21,430 nt of DNA from CAYVDH01 sp964450355 (lineage in GTDB: Bacteria; Bacteroidota; Bacteroidia; NS11-12g; UBA955). The notes below the pieces were generated by a model. That model ran no database searches and had not been told where the DNA came from. It saw only the letters and a program-made list of their open reading frames with translations. This document shows, piece by piece, positions 6,664 through 15,161 of the stretch. The DNA is taken from positions 1 to 21,430 of the forward strand of contig CAYVDH010000041.1 of NCBI GenBank assembly GCA_964450355.1, written 5' to 3'. Made by a program: the position numbers and the translations under genes. Position 1 is the first letter of the stretch. Every line of letters starts with the position of its first letter.

Positions 6664-9600
6664 ATGTTAAAAATAATTTTTAAAATTTGTATATTCACCA
6701 TTTTTATACTACAAAACACCATTTTGGCACAAAATGTTGCATCAACAAAAAAAATAATTATAAAATGGAAATCCAATATTGATAAAAACTCAGCTCCTGT
6801 TTGCGAAAATTTTGATATTAGTCTAATCAATTTCAATGATAAAAAAATCCCTAGCATCATTTTGTCTTATGAAACCACAACTAAAGAAATTTTAACAATA
6901 ACAGATTTTACTTACACTGAAATAACCTACAATAATTCTTTCTTTAACGATTTAAAAAACAAACTTAATTCTGAATTTACCTACCATGTAAACCACAGCA
7001 TGGGCGGTAATCAAGGTTATACAAACCTTGTGATTGCCTTGTACAAAATAAACAACAACAAACTATACCAACTCAATGGATTCACCTACAATTCATCCAG
7101 TGGTGATGCATTTACCTCTTTAATTTCTTCTAGGAAAAGAGCTGTTACTACTTCAGTCCTATCCAGTGGCAATTGGTATAAATTCTCAACAAAACAAGAT
7201 GGAATATACAAAATAGATGCTCAACAATTAAAATCATTAGGTATTAATCTTTCAACTATTGACCCTAGAACCATTAAATTATACAGCCAACAAGGAGTAA
7301 TTTTGCCAGAATTAAACTCAGGATTCAGATATGATGATTTGCCTGAAAATTCAATCATTGTCAATGGGGAAACCGATGGAATTTTCAACGACAATGATTA
7401 CATTTTATTTTATGGAGAAAGGCCTGTAAAATGGCGATACAACAACTCAAAAAACAGGGATGAGCATCAAAACAATATCTACTCTGATAAAACGTATTTT
7501 TTTCTGACTTTCGGTGGAATAAATGGCAAAAGAATAATAACTAAAGCAGATGGAAGCAACTTAAATGCAGATAAAATTTTCACTTCGTTCAACCATCATG
7601 AAGTCCATGAACTTGAACTTGAAAATTATTGCAACGAGGGAAAAGTCGTGTATGGCGAAAAATTTGATCAAAAAACAAGCTATTCATTTAATTTTAATTT
7701 TGACAACCTTGATATCAATACTCCACTTACATTAGAGTATTCATTGTATGCTGTATCTCCTTCAGCTTCAGCTTTTACTACCAATATCAATAATTTAGGC
7801 AATTCCGTTGCTCCTGTTAGTCCTCTTGTTGGAGATTATTTGCCTTGCAATCAAGGAACAGGAATTAGAACTTTAACACAAATAGTAAATAGTAACAATT
7901 TCAATATCAATTTTACCTACAATAAATCTACTTCATCGTCTTTTGGTCATTTAGATTATTTTGAGATTCATGGTGTAAGGCAATTGAAATACAGTGAGGG
8001 GTTGATGTTTTTTAAACAGTATGAATCTAAAGATTACAACATTTCAGAATATCAAATAAGCAATGTCCCTAATGGAGTCATCTTATATGATGTGACTAAT
8101 CCTTATGACATCAAAATACAATCATTTTATAATGACAATAACAACGTAGTGTTTAGAGATCAAAACAACTCCACTTTAAAAACATATCTATTAAGCGATG
8201 GCAATACATTAAGTCCAAATTTTGAATCCACAATAGCGAATCAAAATTTACACGGGGTTAATCTTGCCGATTTTATCATCATTTCTCATCCTAATTTTTT
8301 AGATGCTGCGAACAAATTGGCTGAATTTCATAGAACATACGACAACATGAATGTGTATGTTACTACACCTCAATTGATATACAATGAATTTTCGTGTGGT
8401 AGTCAGGATATTTCAGCAATAAGAGATTTTCTAAAACATGTGTATTTAGCCAATACCAATCCTGCTAATCAATTAAAATACGCGTTATTAATGGGTGATG
8501 CTAGCTTTGATTACAAAGATATCATAAGCAATAACACCAATTTTGTACCTGTGTATGAAAGCCTTGAAAACAATTTTTGCAGCGATGATTTTTTTGGGTA
8601 TTTTGACCCAAATGAAGGCTTAATGGACACCTACGATAAACTAGAAATTTCGGTAAATAGATTACCTGTAACTACCATTGAAGAAGCAAATGCCGTTGTC
8701 AATAAAATTATTCATTACAAAAAACCAGAGACCTATGGCGAATGGAGAAATTCCTTGTGTTTTATTGGTGACGATTTTGACAAAAGCTGGGAACCGGATT
8801 ATTTCCTTACCGACTTTGAAGAAATTTCAAAAAAATTAGATACAACCTACAGACATTTGGTATTTCAGAAAATATACTCAGATGCATACAGGCAACTTAA
8901 CTTAGGAGGCTCCCAAAGATACCCAGATGTGAACAATGACATTAGAAAAGAATTCAATAAAGGAGGATTAATTTTCAATTACATTGGACATGGAGGTCCT
9001 GCCTATTTAGCAGATGAGAAAATATTTGATATTCCTTTAATTAACAGCATAAACAACATGAATAATATTCCTGCATTTTTTACCGCAACGTGCAGTTTCA
9101 CGGGGTTTGATAATGCGAGAATTAGAAGTGCTGGCGAATATTTAATATTAAATCCTAACGGTGGTGCTATAGCAAACTTTACCACAACAAGAATAGTAGA
9201 TGCTCAGAACAATGCCAACTTAACCAAAGAATTTTGGAACAATTGTGCTTTTGTGAAAATTGGTGGGAAATACCCTAAACTTGGAGACATTTATAAAAAA
9301 TTAAAAAACAGAACTAATCCTTCAATAAACGACAGGATGTTTACTTTACTTGCCGACCCAGCGTTGACTTTAAATTACCCTAACCAAGTTGTAGTAATTG
9401 ATAGCATCATTAACAACAGTCAAAACAAATCTACCGATACTTTAAATGCTTTGTCAAAAATGACTTTTGTTGGACACATTGAAGATCAAAACGGAAATTC
9501 AATAACAGATTTTAACGGGTTATTATATCCAACTATATTAGATAAAGAGTCTGATTTTTCTACTTTAGCCAACGATGCATTGGGATTAAAAAGAAATTTT

Positions 9601-10467
9601 AAAGCCTACTCCAACATCCTTTACAAAGGTTCGTCCACCGTGAATTCAGGCAAGTTCAGATTTACTTGTGTCATACCAAAGGACATAGCTTACAATTATG
9701 GAATAGGTAAAATCAGTTTGTATGCTCATACCAACAACGATGATGCAACAGGGTATAAAAAAATAACAGTAGGTGGAACTGAGAAAAACATTGCTAATGA
9801 TACCAAAGGTCCAGACATAGAATTATTCATAGATGATTACAGTTTTGTTAGTGGAGGATTAACAGATAACACTCCTATTTTCCTGGCAAAAATATTCGAT
9901 GAAAATGGCATCAACACTTCTGGAAGTGGCATAGGAAGAGACATGTTAGTCATTATAGACAAAGGAACTAACAAAGAGAAAACATTTGTGGTAAATAAAT
10001 ATTACAAAGCATTGTTAAACAGCTATACCAATGGCGAATTAAATTACCAAGGAGACTATATAGAAGCTGGCAAACACACATATACTCTAAAAGTATGGGA
10101 CTCATACAATAATTCCATGGAAGAAACCATTGAATTTGAAATTGGCAATTCCGATGAATTCAAAATTGAACACGTTTATAATTACCCTAATCCATTTTCA
10201 AATAACACTAAATTTTTGTTCAACCACAACAACGCTGGAGACAATTTACATGTCATAATTACCATTACAACTATCAGTGGCAAAACAATAAAAACAATTG
10301 AAAAACAAATAGATGCTGCAACAAGTTTAGTTTCAGACATCGAATGGAATGGAAGAGATGATTACGATGATAAATTATCAAAAGGCGTGTATATTTATAA
10401 AATAGTAGTAAAAAACAGCAAAGGAGAAAGAGCTGAAAAAACAGAAAAATTAGTGATTTTAAACTGA
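6664..10467 (+). CDS. porU: Type IX secretion system sortase PorU (C25-like cysteine peptidase)
   Basis: PorU is the cell-surface sortase of the T9SS: it cleaves the C-terminal sorting domain from cargo and attaches cargo to the outer membrane. From ATG 6664 it has 1267 residues, within the usual size. The gingipain-like C25 domain carries GLIFNYIGHGG with catalytic His776 and FFTATCSFTG with catalytic Cys810 (numbering from 6664); ALLMGDASFD lies upstream in the same domain. The C-terminus is itself a sorting-domain-like segment, starting at YPNPF near residue 1174. I chose 6664 because it begins directly with a signal peptide (MLKIIFKICIF to TILAQN). The in-frame ATG at 6616 would add 16 residues that do not look like a signal sequence. 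porV follows after 66 bases in the same direction. Catalytic residues are intact and no frameshift is seen. Confidence 0.93.
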   Translation: MLKIIFKICIFTIFILQNTILAQNVASTKKIIIKWKSNIDKNSAPVCENFDISLINFNDKKIPSIILSYETTTKEILTITDFTYTEITYNNSFFNDLKNKLNSEFTYHVNHSMGGNQGYTNLVIALYKINNNKLYQLNGFTYNSSSGDAFTSLISSRKRAVTTSVLSSGNWYKFSTKQDGIYKIDAQQLKSLGINLSTIDPRTIKLYSQQGVILPELNSGFRYDDLPENSIIVNGETDGIFNDNDYILFYGERPVKWRYNNSKNRDEHQNNIYSDKTYFFLTFGGINGKRIITKADGSNLNADKIFTSFNHHEVHELELENYCNEGKVVYGEKFDQKTSYSFNFNFDNLDINTPLTLEYSLYAVSPSASAFTTNINNLGNSVAPVSPLVGDYLPCNQGTGIRTLTQIVNSNNFNINFTYNKSTSSSFGHLDYFEIHGVRQLKYSEGLMFFKQYESKDYNISEYQISNVPNGVILYDVTNPYDIKIQSFYNDNNNVVFRDQNNSTLKTYLLSDGNTLSPNFESTIANQNLHGVNLADFIIISHPNFLDAANKLAEFHRTYDNMNVYVTTPQLIYNEFSCGSQDISAIRDFLKHVYLANTNPANQLKYALLMGDASFDYKDIISNNTNFVPVYESLENNFCSDDFFGYFDPNEGLMDTYDKLEISVNRLPVTTIEEANAVVNKIIHYKKPETYGEWRNSLCFIGDDFDKSWEPDYFLTDFEEISKKLDTTYRHLVFQKIYSDAYRQLNLGGSQRYPDVNNDIRKEFNKGGLIFNYIGHGGPAYLADEKIFDIPLINSINNMNNIPAFFTATCSFTGFDNARIRSAGEYLILNPNGGAIANFTTTRIVDAQNNANLTKEFWNNCAFVKIGGKYPKLGDIYKKLKNRTNPSINDRMFTLLADPALTLNYPNQVVVIDSIINNSQNKSTDTLNALSKMTFVGHIEDQNGNSITDFNGLLYPTILDKESDFSTLANDALGLKRNFKAYSNILYKGSSTVNSGKFRFTCVIPKDIAYNYGIGKISLYAHTNNDDATGYKKITVGGTEKNIANDTKGPDIELFIDDYSFVSGGLTDNTPIFLAKIFDENGINTSGSGIGRDMLVIIDKGTNKEKTFVVNKYYKALLNSYTNGELNYQGDYIEAGKHTYTLKVWDSYNNSMEETIEFEIGNSDEFKIEHVYNYPNPFSNNTKFLFNHNNAGDNLHVIITITTISGKTIKTIEKQIDAATSLVSDIEWNGRDDYDDKLSKGVYIYKIVVKNSKGERAEKTEKLVILN

Positions 10468-10482
10468 TTTCAATTAAATTGT

Positions 10483-10490
10483 TATATTTG
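10483..10490 (+). promoter_or_regulatory. Predicted -7 element (TATATTTG) for porV
   Basis: TATATTTG matches TAnnTTTG exactly and lies 16 bases after the porU stop codon, predicting a leader of about 40 bases for porV. It suggests that porV can be transcribed independently of porU. The -33 element is not clear. Confidence 0.5.
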
Positions 10491-10533
10491 CACTATTGAT
10501 TACAATTCTACGCAATTCAATTATCAAAATTAA

Positions 10534-11766
10534 ATGTTTAAATTAAAAAAAGTCAACGGAGCTATTCTATTCAGTATTTTCTGTTTAACTGATATTTATG
10601 CTCAAAACAGCAGCATATCTAGAAACGATTTATTGGGACAACAAAATGTAATAACCACTGCTGTTCCCTTTTTAACTATTACGCCAGATAGCCGAAGAGC
10701 TGCAATGGGCGATGCAGGAGTTGCTTCTTCAGGCGATGTAAATTCTTTATTTTGGAATGCTGCATCACTAGCTTTTGCAGAATCAAAATCTGGAATTTCT
10801 GTATCATATGCTCCTTGGTTAAGAAAATTAGTTCCAGGAATTTCATACAATCATTTAGCAGGTTATGGTAAAATCAATAATCGTTCAGTAATTGGTGGTT
10901 CATTTAGGTATTTCAGTTTTGGAAAAATTAATTTCACTGATGATGTAGGAAATCCTTTGGGAGATTTTAACCCAAATGAATTGGCCCTTGATGGCTCATA
11001 CGCATCACAATTAAGCAAACATTGGAGCTTAGGTGTGACATTGAGATACATTTATTCTAACTTAGCTGGAACTAGACCATTAAATGGAATTACTCCAAAA
11101 CCTGGTCACAGTGGAGCTGGTGATGTCTCAGGATTTTATACCAACACTTTGAAAGTTAAAAAAGGCAAAGAAACCAAAAAAGTAAATTACAATGTAGGCA
11201 TGATGTTGCAAAACATAGGTGCAAAAATCACCTATTCAGATAAAACAAACAGAGAATACATTCCTGCAAACTTAAAATTAGGTACGGCTTGGACATATGA
11301 TATAGATCAATACAACACCATTACTGGGATGATTGACTTTAATAAACTATTAGTACCTACTCCAGGGATTAAAATTCTAAAATCATATACTGGTGCTGAT
11401 TCAATGGACCCAAGTGGTAACAAAATTTATGAAAAAACTCGTTCAGATGACCCTGTGATTACAGCTGCTTTAAAATCATTTTCTGATGCTCCAGGTGGAT
11501 TAAAAGAAGAATTAAAAGAAACCAACATTTCTGTAGGCATTGAATACATATATGCAAAACAATTCATGTTAAGAGCTGGTTACTTCAACGAAGCAAACAC
11601 AAAAGGCAGCAGAAAATATTTAACTTTTGGATTTGGAATCAGATACAATGTATTTGGTTTAGATGCTGCTTATTTGGTACCATTTCAAACACGTCATCCT
11701 TTGCAAGATCAATTAAGGTTTACCCTTTTATTTGATTTTGACAAGATTGCAAACATGGAAAAATAA
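10534..11766 (+). CDS. porV: Type IX secretion system outer-membrane protein PorV (LptO)
   Basis: PorV is an outer-membrane beta-barrel (FadL-like fold) that takes cargo from the T9SS translocon and delivers it to PorU. This protein has 410 residues, normal for the family. It has a signal peptide (MFKLKKVNGAILFSIFCLTDIYAQ, cleavage near residue 24). The conserved family opening follows: ITTAVPFLTITPDSRRAAMGDAG at about 41-63, then the asparagine-rich FWNAASLA. The rest is barrel-strand sequence ending LRFTLLFDFDKIANMEK. It sits directly downstream of porU, the pairing expected for this family, with its own candidate -7 element between. A bidirectional terminator shared with pyrH closes the unit. 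No oddity apart from Arg replacing the usual small residue in SRRAAMG. Confidence 0.93.
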   Translation: MFKLKKVNGAILFSIFCLTDIYAQNSSISRNDLLGQQNVITTAVPFLTITPDSRRAAMGDAGVASSGDVNSLFWNAASLAFAESKSGISVSYAPWLRKLVPGISYNHLAGYGKINNRSVIGGSFRYFSFGKINFTDDVGNPLGDFNPNELALDGSYASQLSKHWSLGVTLRYIYSNLAGTRPLNGITPKPGHSGAGDVSGFYTNTLKVKKGKETKKVNYNVGMMLQNIGAKITYSDKTNREYIPANLKLGTAWTYDIDQYNTITGMIDFNKLLVPTPGIKILKSYTGADSMDPSGNKIYEKTRSDDPVITAALKSFSDAPGGLKEELKETNISVGIEYIYAKQFMLRAGYFNEANTKGSRKYLTFGFGIRYNVFGLDAAYLVPFQTRHPLQDQLRFTLLFDFDKIANMEK

Positions 11767-11780
11767 TCATACAACACTAT

Positions 11781-11816
11781 AAAAAAAAGGGCTTAAATAG
11801 ATTAAGCCCTTTTTTT
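11781..11816. terminator. Bidirectional terminator between porV and pyrH
   Basis: A perfect 8-bp stem (GGGCTTAA at 11789-11796, TTAAGCCC at 11802-11809) with a five-base loop is flanked by eight A (11781-11788) and seven T (11810-11816). It serves the convergent genes porV (plus) and pyrH (minus). Confidence 0.93.
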
Positions 11817-11838
11817 ATACCTAATATTTTTTAATTCT

Positions 11839-12546
11839 TTAACTCACTAAAGTTCCAACTTTATTACCGACAAGTAAGGATTTAAGATTTCCACTTTTAT
11901 TCATATCAAATACTACAATTGGTAAATTGTTTTCTTGACACAAGGTAATTGCAGTTAAATCCATGATATTAAGACCTCTTTCATACACTTCTGCAAATGA
12001 CACTTGGTCAAATTTCACTGCATCGGTATGTTTCTCAGGGTCGGCTGTGTAAACACCATCAACACGTGTTCCTTTTAATATTAAATCAGCTTCAATTTCT
12101 ACAGCTCTCAAAGAGGCCGCAGTATCGGTAGTAAAATAAGGATTTCCAGTACCTGCACCAAAGATAACTACACGTCCTTTTTCAAGGTGTCTAATGGCTC
12201 TTCTTCGGATGAATGGTTCACATATTTGTTCCATTTTTATAGCAGATAAAAGTCTAGTTTTTACACTTACTTTTTCAAGGGCTCCTTGTAATGCCATGGC
12301 ATTGATGACAGTTGCCAACATGCCCATATAATCCCCTTGTGCCCTATCTACCAAACCTCCTTGAACACCTTGCACACCTCTGAAGATATTACCTCCGCCA
12401 ATAACAATAGCTATTTCTACTCCTAAATCAATGCAATCTTTTATTTCATTGGCGTATTGTTCTAATACTTTTGGATCAATACCATAATTTTGTTCACCCA
12501 TAAGGGCTTCACCACTTAATTTGAGTAATATTCTTTTGTATTTCAT
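11839..12546 (-). CDS. pyrH: UMP kinase
   Basis: PyrH phosphorylates UMP to UDP with ATP in pyrimidine nucleotide synthesis; it is a cytoplasmic hexamer of the amino-acid-kinase fold. The 235-residue length is normal. Visible motifs are LLKLSGEAL at 7-15, the phosphate-binding IGGGNIFRG at 49-57, GTGNPYFTTDTAA at 132-144 and KGTRVDGVYTADP at 158-170. It is the last gene after rplM-rpsI-rpsB-tsf, but a strong hairpin with a T-run sits between tsf and this gene, ending about a dozen bases before the ATG. It may therefore be expressed by partial readthrough or from a promoter I do not see. The ribosome-recycling factor gene frr, often next to pyrH, is not downstream: the porV terminator follows. 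Confidence 0.96.
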   Translation of the reverse strand: MKYKRILLKLSGEALMGEQNYGIDPKVLEQYANEIKDCIDLGVEIAIVIGGGNIFRGVQGVQGGLVDRAQGDYMGMLATVINAMALQGALEKVSVKTRLLSAIKMEQICEPFIRRRAIRHLEKGRVVIFGAGTGNPYFTTDTAASLRAVEIEADLILKGTRVDGVYTADPEKHTDAVKFDQVSFAEVYERGLNIMDLTAITLCQENNLPIVVFDMNKSGNLKSLLVGNKVGTLVS

Positions 12547-12557
12547 TTTTTTATTGC

Positions 12558-12589
12558 AAAAAAAATCCCGCTTTTGAAAGAAGCGGGAT
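12558..12589 (-). terminator. Terminator or attenuator between tsf and pyrH
   Basis: A GC-rich 9-bp stem (ATCCCGCTT at 12565-12573, AAGCGGGAT at 12581-12589) with a seven-base loop is followed on the minus strand by a run of T (12564 to 12558). It ends the ribosomal/EF-Ts transcript. It lies just 11 bases before the pyrH start codon, so it may also set the level of pyrH readthrough. Confidence 0.85.
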
Positions 12590-12607
12590 ATTTTAAACTT
12601 AATATCA

Positions 12608-13444
12608 TTATGCGCCTAGGGCAACTCTTTTGTAACTTTTTACTGTTAAGCCTGATTCTACAGAATTCAACATTTGGCTAATTGATTTGGAGTTGTCTTT
12701 CACAAATTCTTGATTTAACAAAGTGTAATCTTTATAGAATTTGTTTAATCTACCCATGGCTATTTTTTCGGCCATTTCTGCAGGTTTACCTTCAGCAATG
12801 GCTTGTTCTTTACCTACTTCAATTTCCCTTTGTATGGTTTCAGCAGGCACTTCAGATTCGTTAAGAGCAATAGGATTCATTGCAGCAATTTGCATAGCAG
12901 TGTCTTTCCCAGCAATTAAATTTGCTTCTGATGGGGCATTGTTCATTTCAACTAACACTCCCATTCTGTTACCAGCGTGAATGTATGCTACGATGTTTTC
13001 ACCTTGAATGATTTCATATTTAGACACATCCATTTTTTCACCTGTTTTACCCATTTCATCTAAAAGGCGTTGTTCAAGAGATAAACCATTGATTTGACCA
13101 GATTTTAGATCTTCGATAGTTGCTGGTTTTGTAGATAGTGCGTGGGTTGCTATTTCATTTGCTAATTTAACAAAATCTTCATTTTTAGCAACGAAATCTG
13201 TTTCGCAATTCAATTCAATTACTATTCCAGTTTTTCTATCACTGCTAGTAAGGGCTATAACAGCACCTTCTTTAGCAGCTCTATCAGCTCTATTAAGAGA
13301 TATTTTTTGTCCTTTTTTTCTTAAAAAATCTATAGCAGCATCAAAATCACCATTTGATTCTGTCAATGCTTTTTTGCAGTCCATCATACCTGCACCGGTA
13401 AGTTGACGGAGTTTATTTACGTCTGCAGCGGTAATTGTACTCAT
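12608..13444 (-). CDS. tsf: Translation elongation factor Ts
   Basis: EF-Ts is the guanine nucleotide exchange factor of EF-Tu. The 278-residue protein has the N-terminal UBA-like domain at about 1-50, with the family signature LRQLTGAGMMDCKKAL at 12-27 and a second hallmark ELNCETDFVAKNEDF at about 77-91, followed by the two core/dimerisation regions. The C-terminus (VKSYKRVALGA) resembles other EF-Ts ends. It follows rpsB by 22 bases, the usual bacterial pairing, and precedes the hairpin at about 12565. The length is ordinary for the phylum and no key residue is missing. Confidence 0.97.
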   Translation of the reverse strand: MSTITAADVNKLRQLTGAGMMDCKKALTESNGDFDAAIDFLRKKGQKISLNRADRAAKEGAVIALTSSDRKTGIVIELNCETDFVAKNEDFVKLANEIATHALSTKPATIEDLKSGQINGLSLEQRLLDEMGKTGEKMDVSKYEIIQGENIVAYIHAGNRMGVLVEMNNAPSEANLIAGKDTAMQIAAMNPIALNESEVPAETIQREIEVGKEQAIAEGKPAEMAEKIAMGRLNKFYKDYTLLNQEFVKDNSKSISQMLNSVESGLTVKSYKRVALGA

Positions 13445-13466
13445 TTTATAATTGTCTTTTTTAAAA

Positions 13467-14216
13467 TTATGCTTCAGCAGCTTCTTTGCTAGCTTTAGCT
13501 TTATCTAATTCAATTGAATCTTTTTCTTTTTTCCTTTCGTTTGCTCCTTCTTCAATAGCAGCTAATAAAGTATCAACTATTAATTTAATGGATTTAGAAG
13601 AATCATCGTTACTAGGAATAGGGAAATCAATGTTAGTTGGGTCGCTGTTAGTATCTACCATTGCAATAGTAGGTATATTTAATTTAATAGCTTCAGCAAC
13701 TGCAAGGTGTTCGCGTTTAACGTCAACAATAAACAATGCAGCAGGTAGTCTTGTCATATCAGAAATTCCACCTAACACAGTATTTAATTTTGCTTTTTCA
13801 CGTTCCAACATTAATTTTTCTTTTTTATTGATGTTTTCATAAGTTCCATCGCTAGCCATTTTTTCAATGGTTTGCATTTTTTTGATGGATTTTCTTACCG
13901 TTGCAAAATTAGTCAACATTCCTCCTAACCATCTTTCGGTAGCGTGAGGCATACCAGCTTGAGAAGCTGCTTCTTTAATGATTTCTTTTGCTTGTTTTTT
14001 GGTTGCAACAAAAAGAATTTTTCTTCCTGATTTTACCATGTTTTTAACTGCACTAGCTGCATCGTCTAATTTGATTGCAGTTTTGTTTAAGTCTATGATA
14101 TGGATGCCATCTTGTTCCATAAAAATGTATGGAGCCATTTTTGGATTCCATTTTCTGGTAAGGTGTCCGAAATGACAACCTGCTTCCAATAATTGTTCTT
14201 GTGATAATAGAGCCAT
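13467..14216 (-). CDS. rpsB: 30S ribosomal protein uS2
   Basis: Small-subunit ribosomal protein S2, which binds the 30S head-body junction together with bS1. The 249-residue sequence has the expected blocks: LLEAGCHFGHLTRKWNPKMAPYIF at the N-terminus, FVATKKQAKEII, RWLGGMLTNFATVRKSI, and the late IPTIAMVDTNSDPTNIDFPIPSNDD segment. The tail after about residue 225 is highly charged (KKEKDSIELDKAKASKE), a lineage-variable extension. It starts 12 bases after the rpsI stop and precedes tsf in the same direction, forming one operon with both. Confidence 0.97.
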   Translation of the reverse strand: MALLSQEQLLEAGCHFGHLTRKWNPKMAPYIFMEQDGIHIIDLNKTAIKLDDAASAVKNMVKSGRKILFVATKKQAKEIIKEAASQAGMPHATERWLGGMLTNFATVRKSIKKMQTIEKMASDGTYENINKKEKLMLEREKAKLNTVLGGISDMTRLPAALFIVDVKREHLAVAEAIKLNIPTIAMVDTNSDPTNIDFPIPSNDDSSKSIKLIVDTLLAAIEEGANERKKEKDSIELDKAKASKEAAEA

Positions 14217-14228
14217 TGATTGTATATA

Positions 14229-14615
14229 TTAACGTTTGCTGAATTGAAATCTTTTTCTTGCTTTTTTCTGACCTGGTTTTTTTCTTTCAACCATTCTGTC
14301 ATCTCTGGTCAATAAACCAAGTGGTTTAAGTGATATTCTGTGTTCAGGATTAGTTTCGCACAATGATTTAGAAATTGCTAATCTGATAGCTTCTGCTTGA
14401 CCAGTTACTCCACCACCATCAACATTGATTTTGATGTCGTATTTACCCATTGAATCTGTTACTTGCAATGGTTGTACTACTTTAAATTGATTTACTAAAG
14501 TTGTAAAATAAGCATCATAAGGCTTGTTATTGATTGTGATGCTTCCGTTTCCTGGTTTGAAATAAATTCTAGCTACCGCTGTTTTTCTTCTTCCTGATGT
14601 GTTTGTTATTTCCAT
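14229..14615 (-). CDS. rpsI: 30S ribosomal protein uS9
   Basis: Small-subunit ribosomal protein S9 (128 residues, normal length). The N-terminus SGRRKTAVARIYFKPGNG (about 6-23) and the basic C-terminal tail ending RKRFQFSKR are the hallmarks of the family; the tail's last arginine reaches the P-site tRNA in known ribosome structures. The internal GGGVTGQAEAIRLAISKSL block is also typical. The gene lies 17 bases downstream of rplM and 12 bases before rpsB, as expected for a cotranscribed ribosomal operon. Confidence 0.97.
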   Translation of the reverse strand: MEITNTSGRRKTAVARIYFKPGNGSITINNKPYDAYFTTLVNQFKVVQPLQVTDSMGKYDIKINVDGGGVTGQAEAIRLAISKSLCETNPEHRISLKPLGLLTRDDRMVERKKPGQKKARKRFQFSKR

Positions 14616-14632
14616 TCTAATTTATCAATGGT

Positions 14633-15079
14633 TTATTTTATTTTTAATTCGGTTGGTTGTTGAGCTTGATGTGGATGCTCATTGCCTTCATAAACATATA
14701 AATTAGTGTACATTTTACTTCCTAATTTGTTTTTTGGCAACATGCCTTTTACAGCTTCTTCTATCAATTTGATTGGTTTTTTATTGATCAAATCGCCAGC
14801 TGATATTCTTTTTTGTCCACCTGGATAACCTGAATAGGTAATGTATTCTTTATCGTTCAACTTTGTTCCAGATAATTTCACTTTTCCAGCATTTAAAACA
14901 ATAACACAGTCGCCATTGTCTGAGTTTGGAGTGTAATCTACTTTGTTTTTGCCTATTAAAGTAGCTGCTATGTGAGTAGATAATCTACCTAATATTTTGT
15001 CGCTTGCATCTACCACATACCATTTCTTTTCGATGGTACTTTTATTAGCGTGTGCGGTTTTGTAACTAATTGAATCCAC
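14633..15079 (-). CDS. rplM: 50S ribosomal protein uL13 (GTG start)
   Basis: Large-subunit ribosomal protein L13 (148 residues), an early assembly protein that binds 23S rRNA. Typical blocks are WYVVDASDKILGRLSTHIA (about 20-38), GDCVIVLNAGKVKLSGTK, the YSGYPGG turn and the AVKGMLPKNKLG motif, then a His-Pro-His segment near the end. The start is a GTG at 15079; the sequence DSISYKTAHANK that follows matches the N-terminus expected in this phylum, and no ATG fits as well. It is the first gene of the rplM-rpsI-rpsB-tsf unit and has a well-formed promoter about 30 bases upstream. Confidence 0.97.
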   Translation of the reverse strand: MDSISYKTAHANKSTIEKKWYVVDASDKILGRLSTHIAATLIGKNKVDYTPNSDNGDCVIVLNAGKVKLSGTKLNDKEYITYSGYPGGQKRISAGDLINKKPIKLIEEAVKGMLPKNKLGSKMYTNLYVYEGNEHPHQAQQPTELKIK

Positions 15080-15109
15080 GGTTTATTTGTTGATAAAAAT
15101 TTGGGACGG

Positions 15110-15141
15110 CAAAATTAGTTAATCATTTTTGAATTACCAAA
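15110..15141 (-). promoter_or_regulatory. Predicted promoter of the rplM-rpsI-rpsB-tsf operon (TTTG-N20-TAATTTTG)
   Basis: On the minus strand TTTG (15141 to 15138) is followed after 20 bases by TAATTTTG (15117 to 15110), an exact match to the Bacteroidota consensus with good spacing. It predicts a leader of about 25-30 bases before the GTG start of rplM, too short for a large autoregulatory RNA structure. Confidence 0.7.
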
Positions 15142-15161
15142 TGGGTTTTGAAATTTTATTT

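Noticed and set aside
15080..15109. A ribosomal-protein autoregulatory leader before rplM
   Set aside because: The predicted leader is only about 25-30 bases and AT-rich, with no convincing hairpin.
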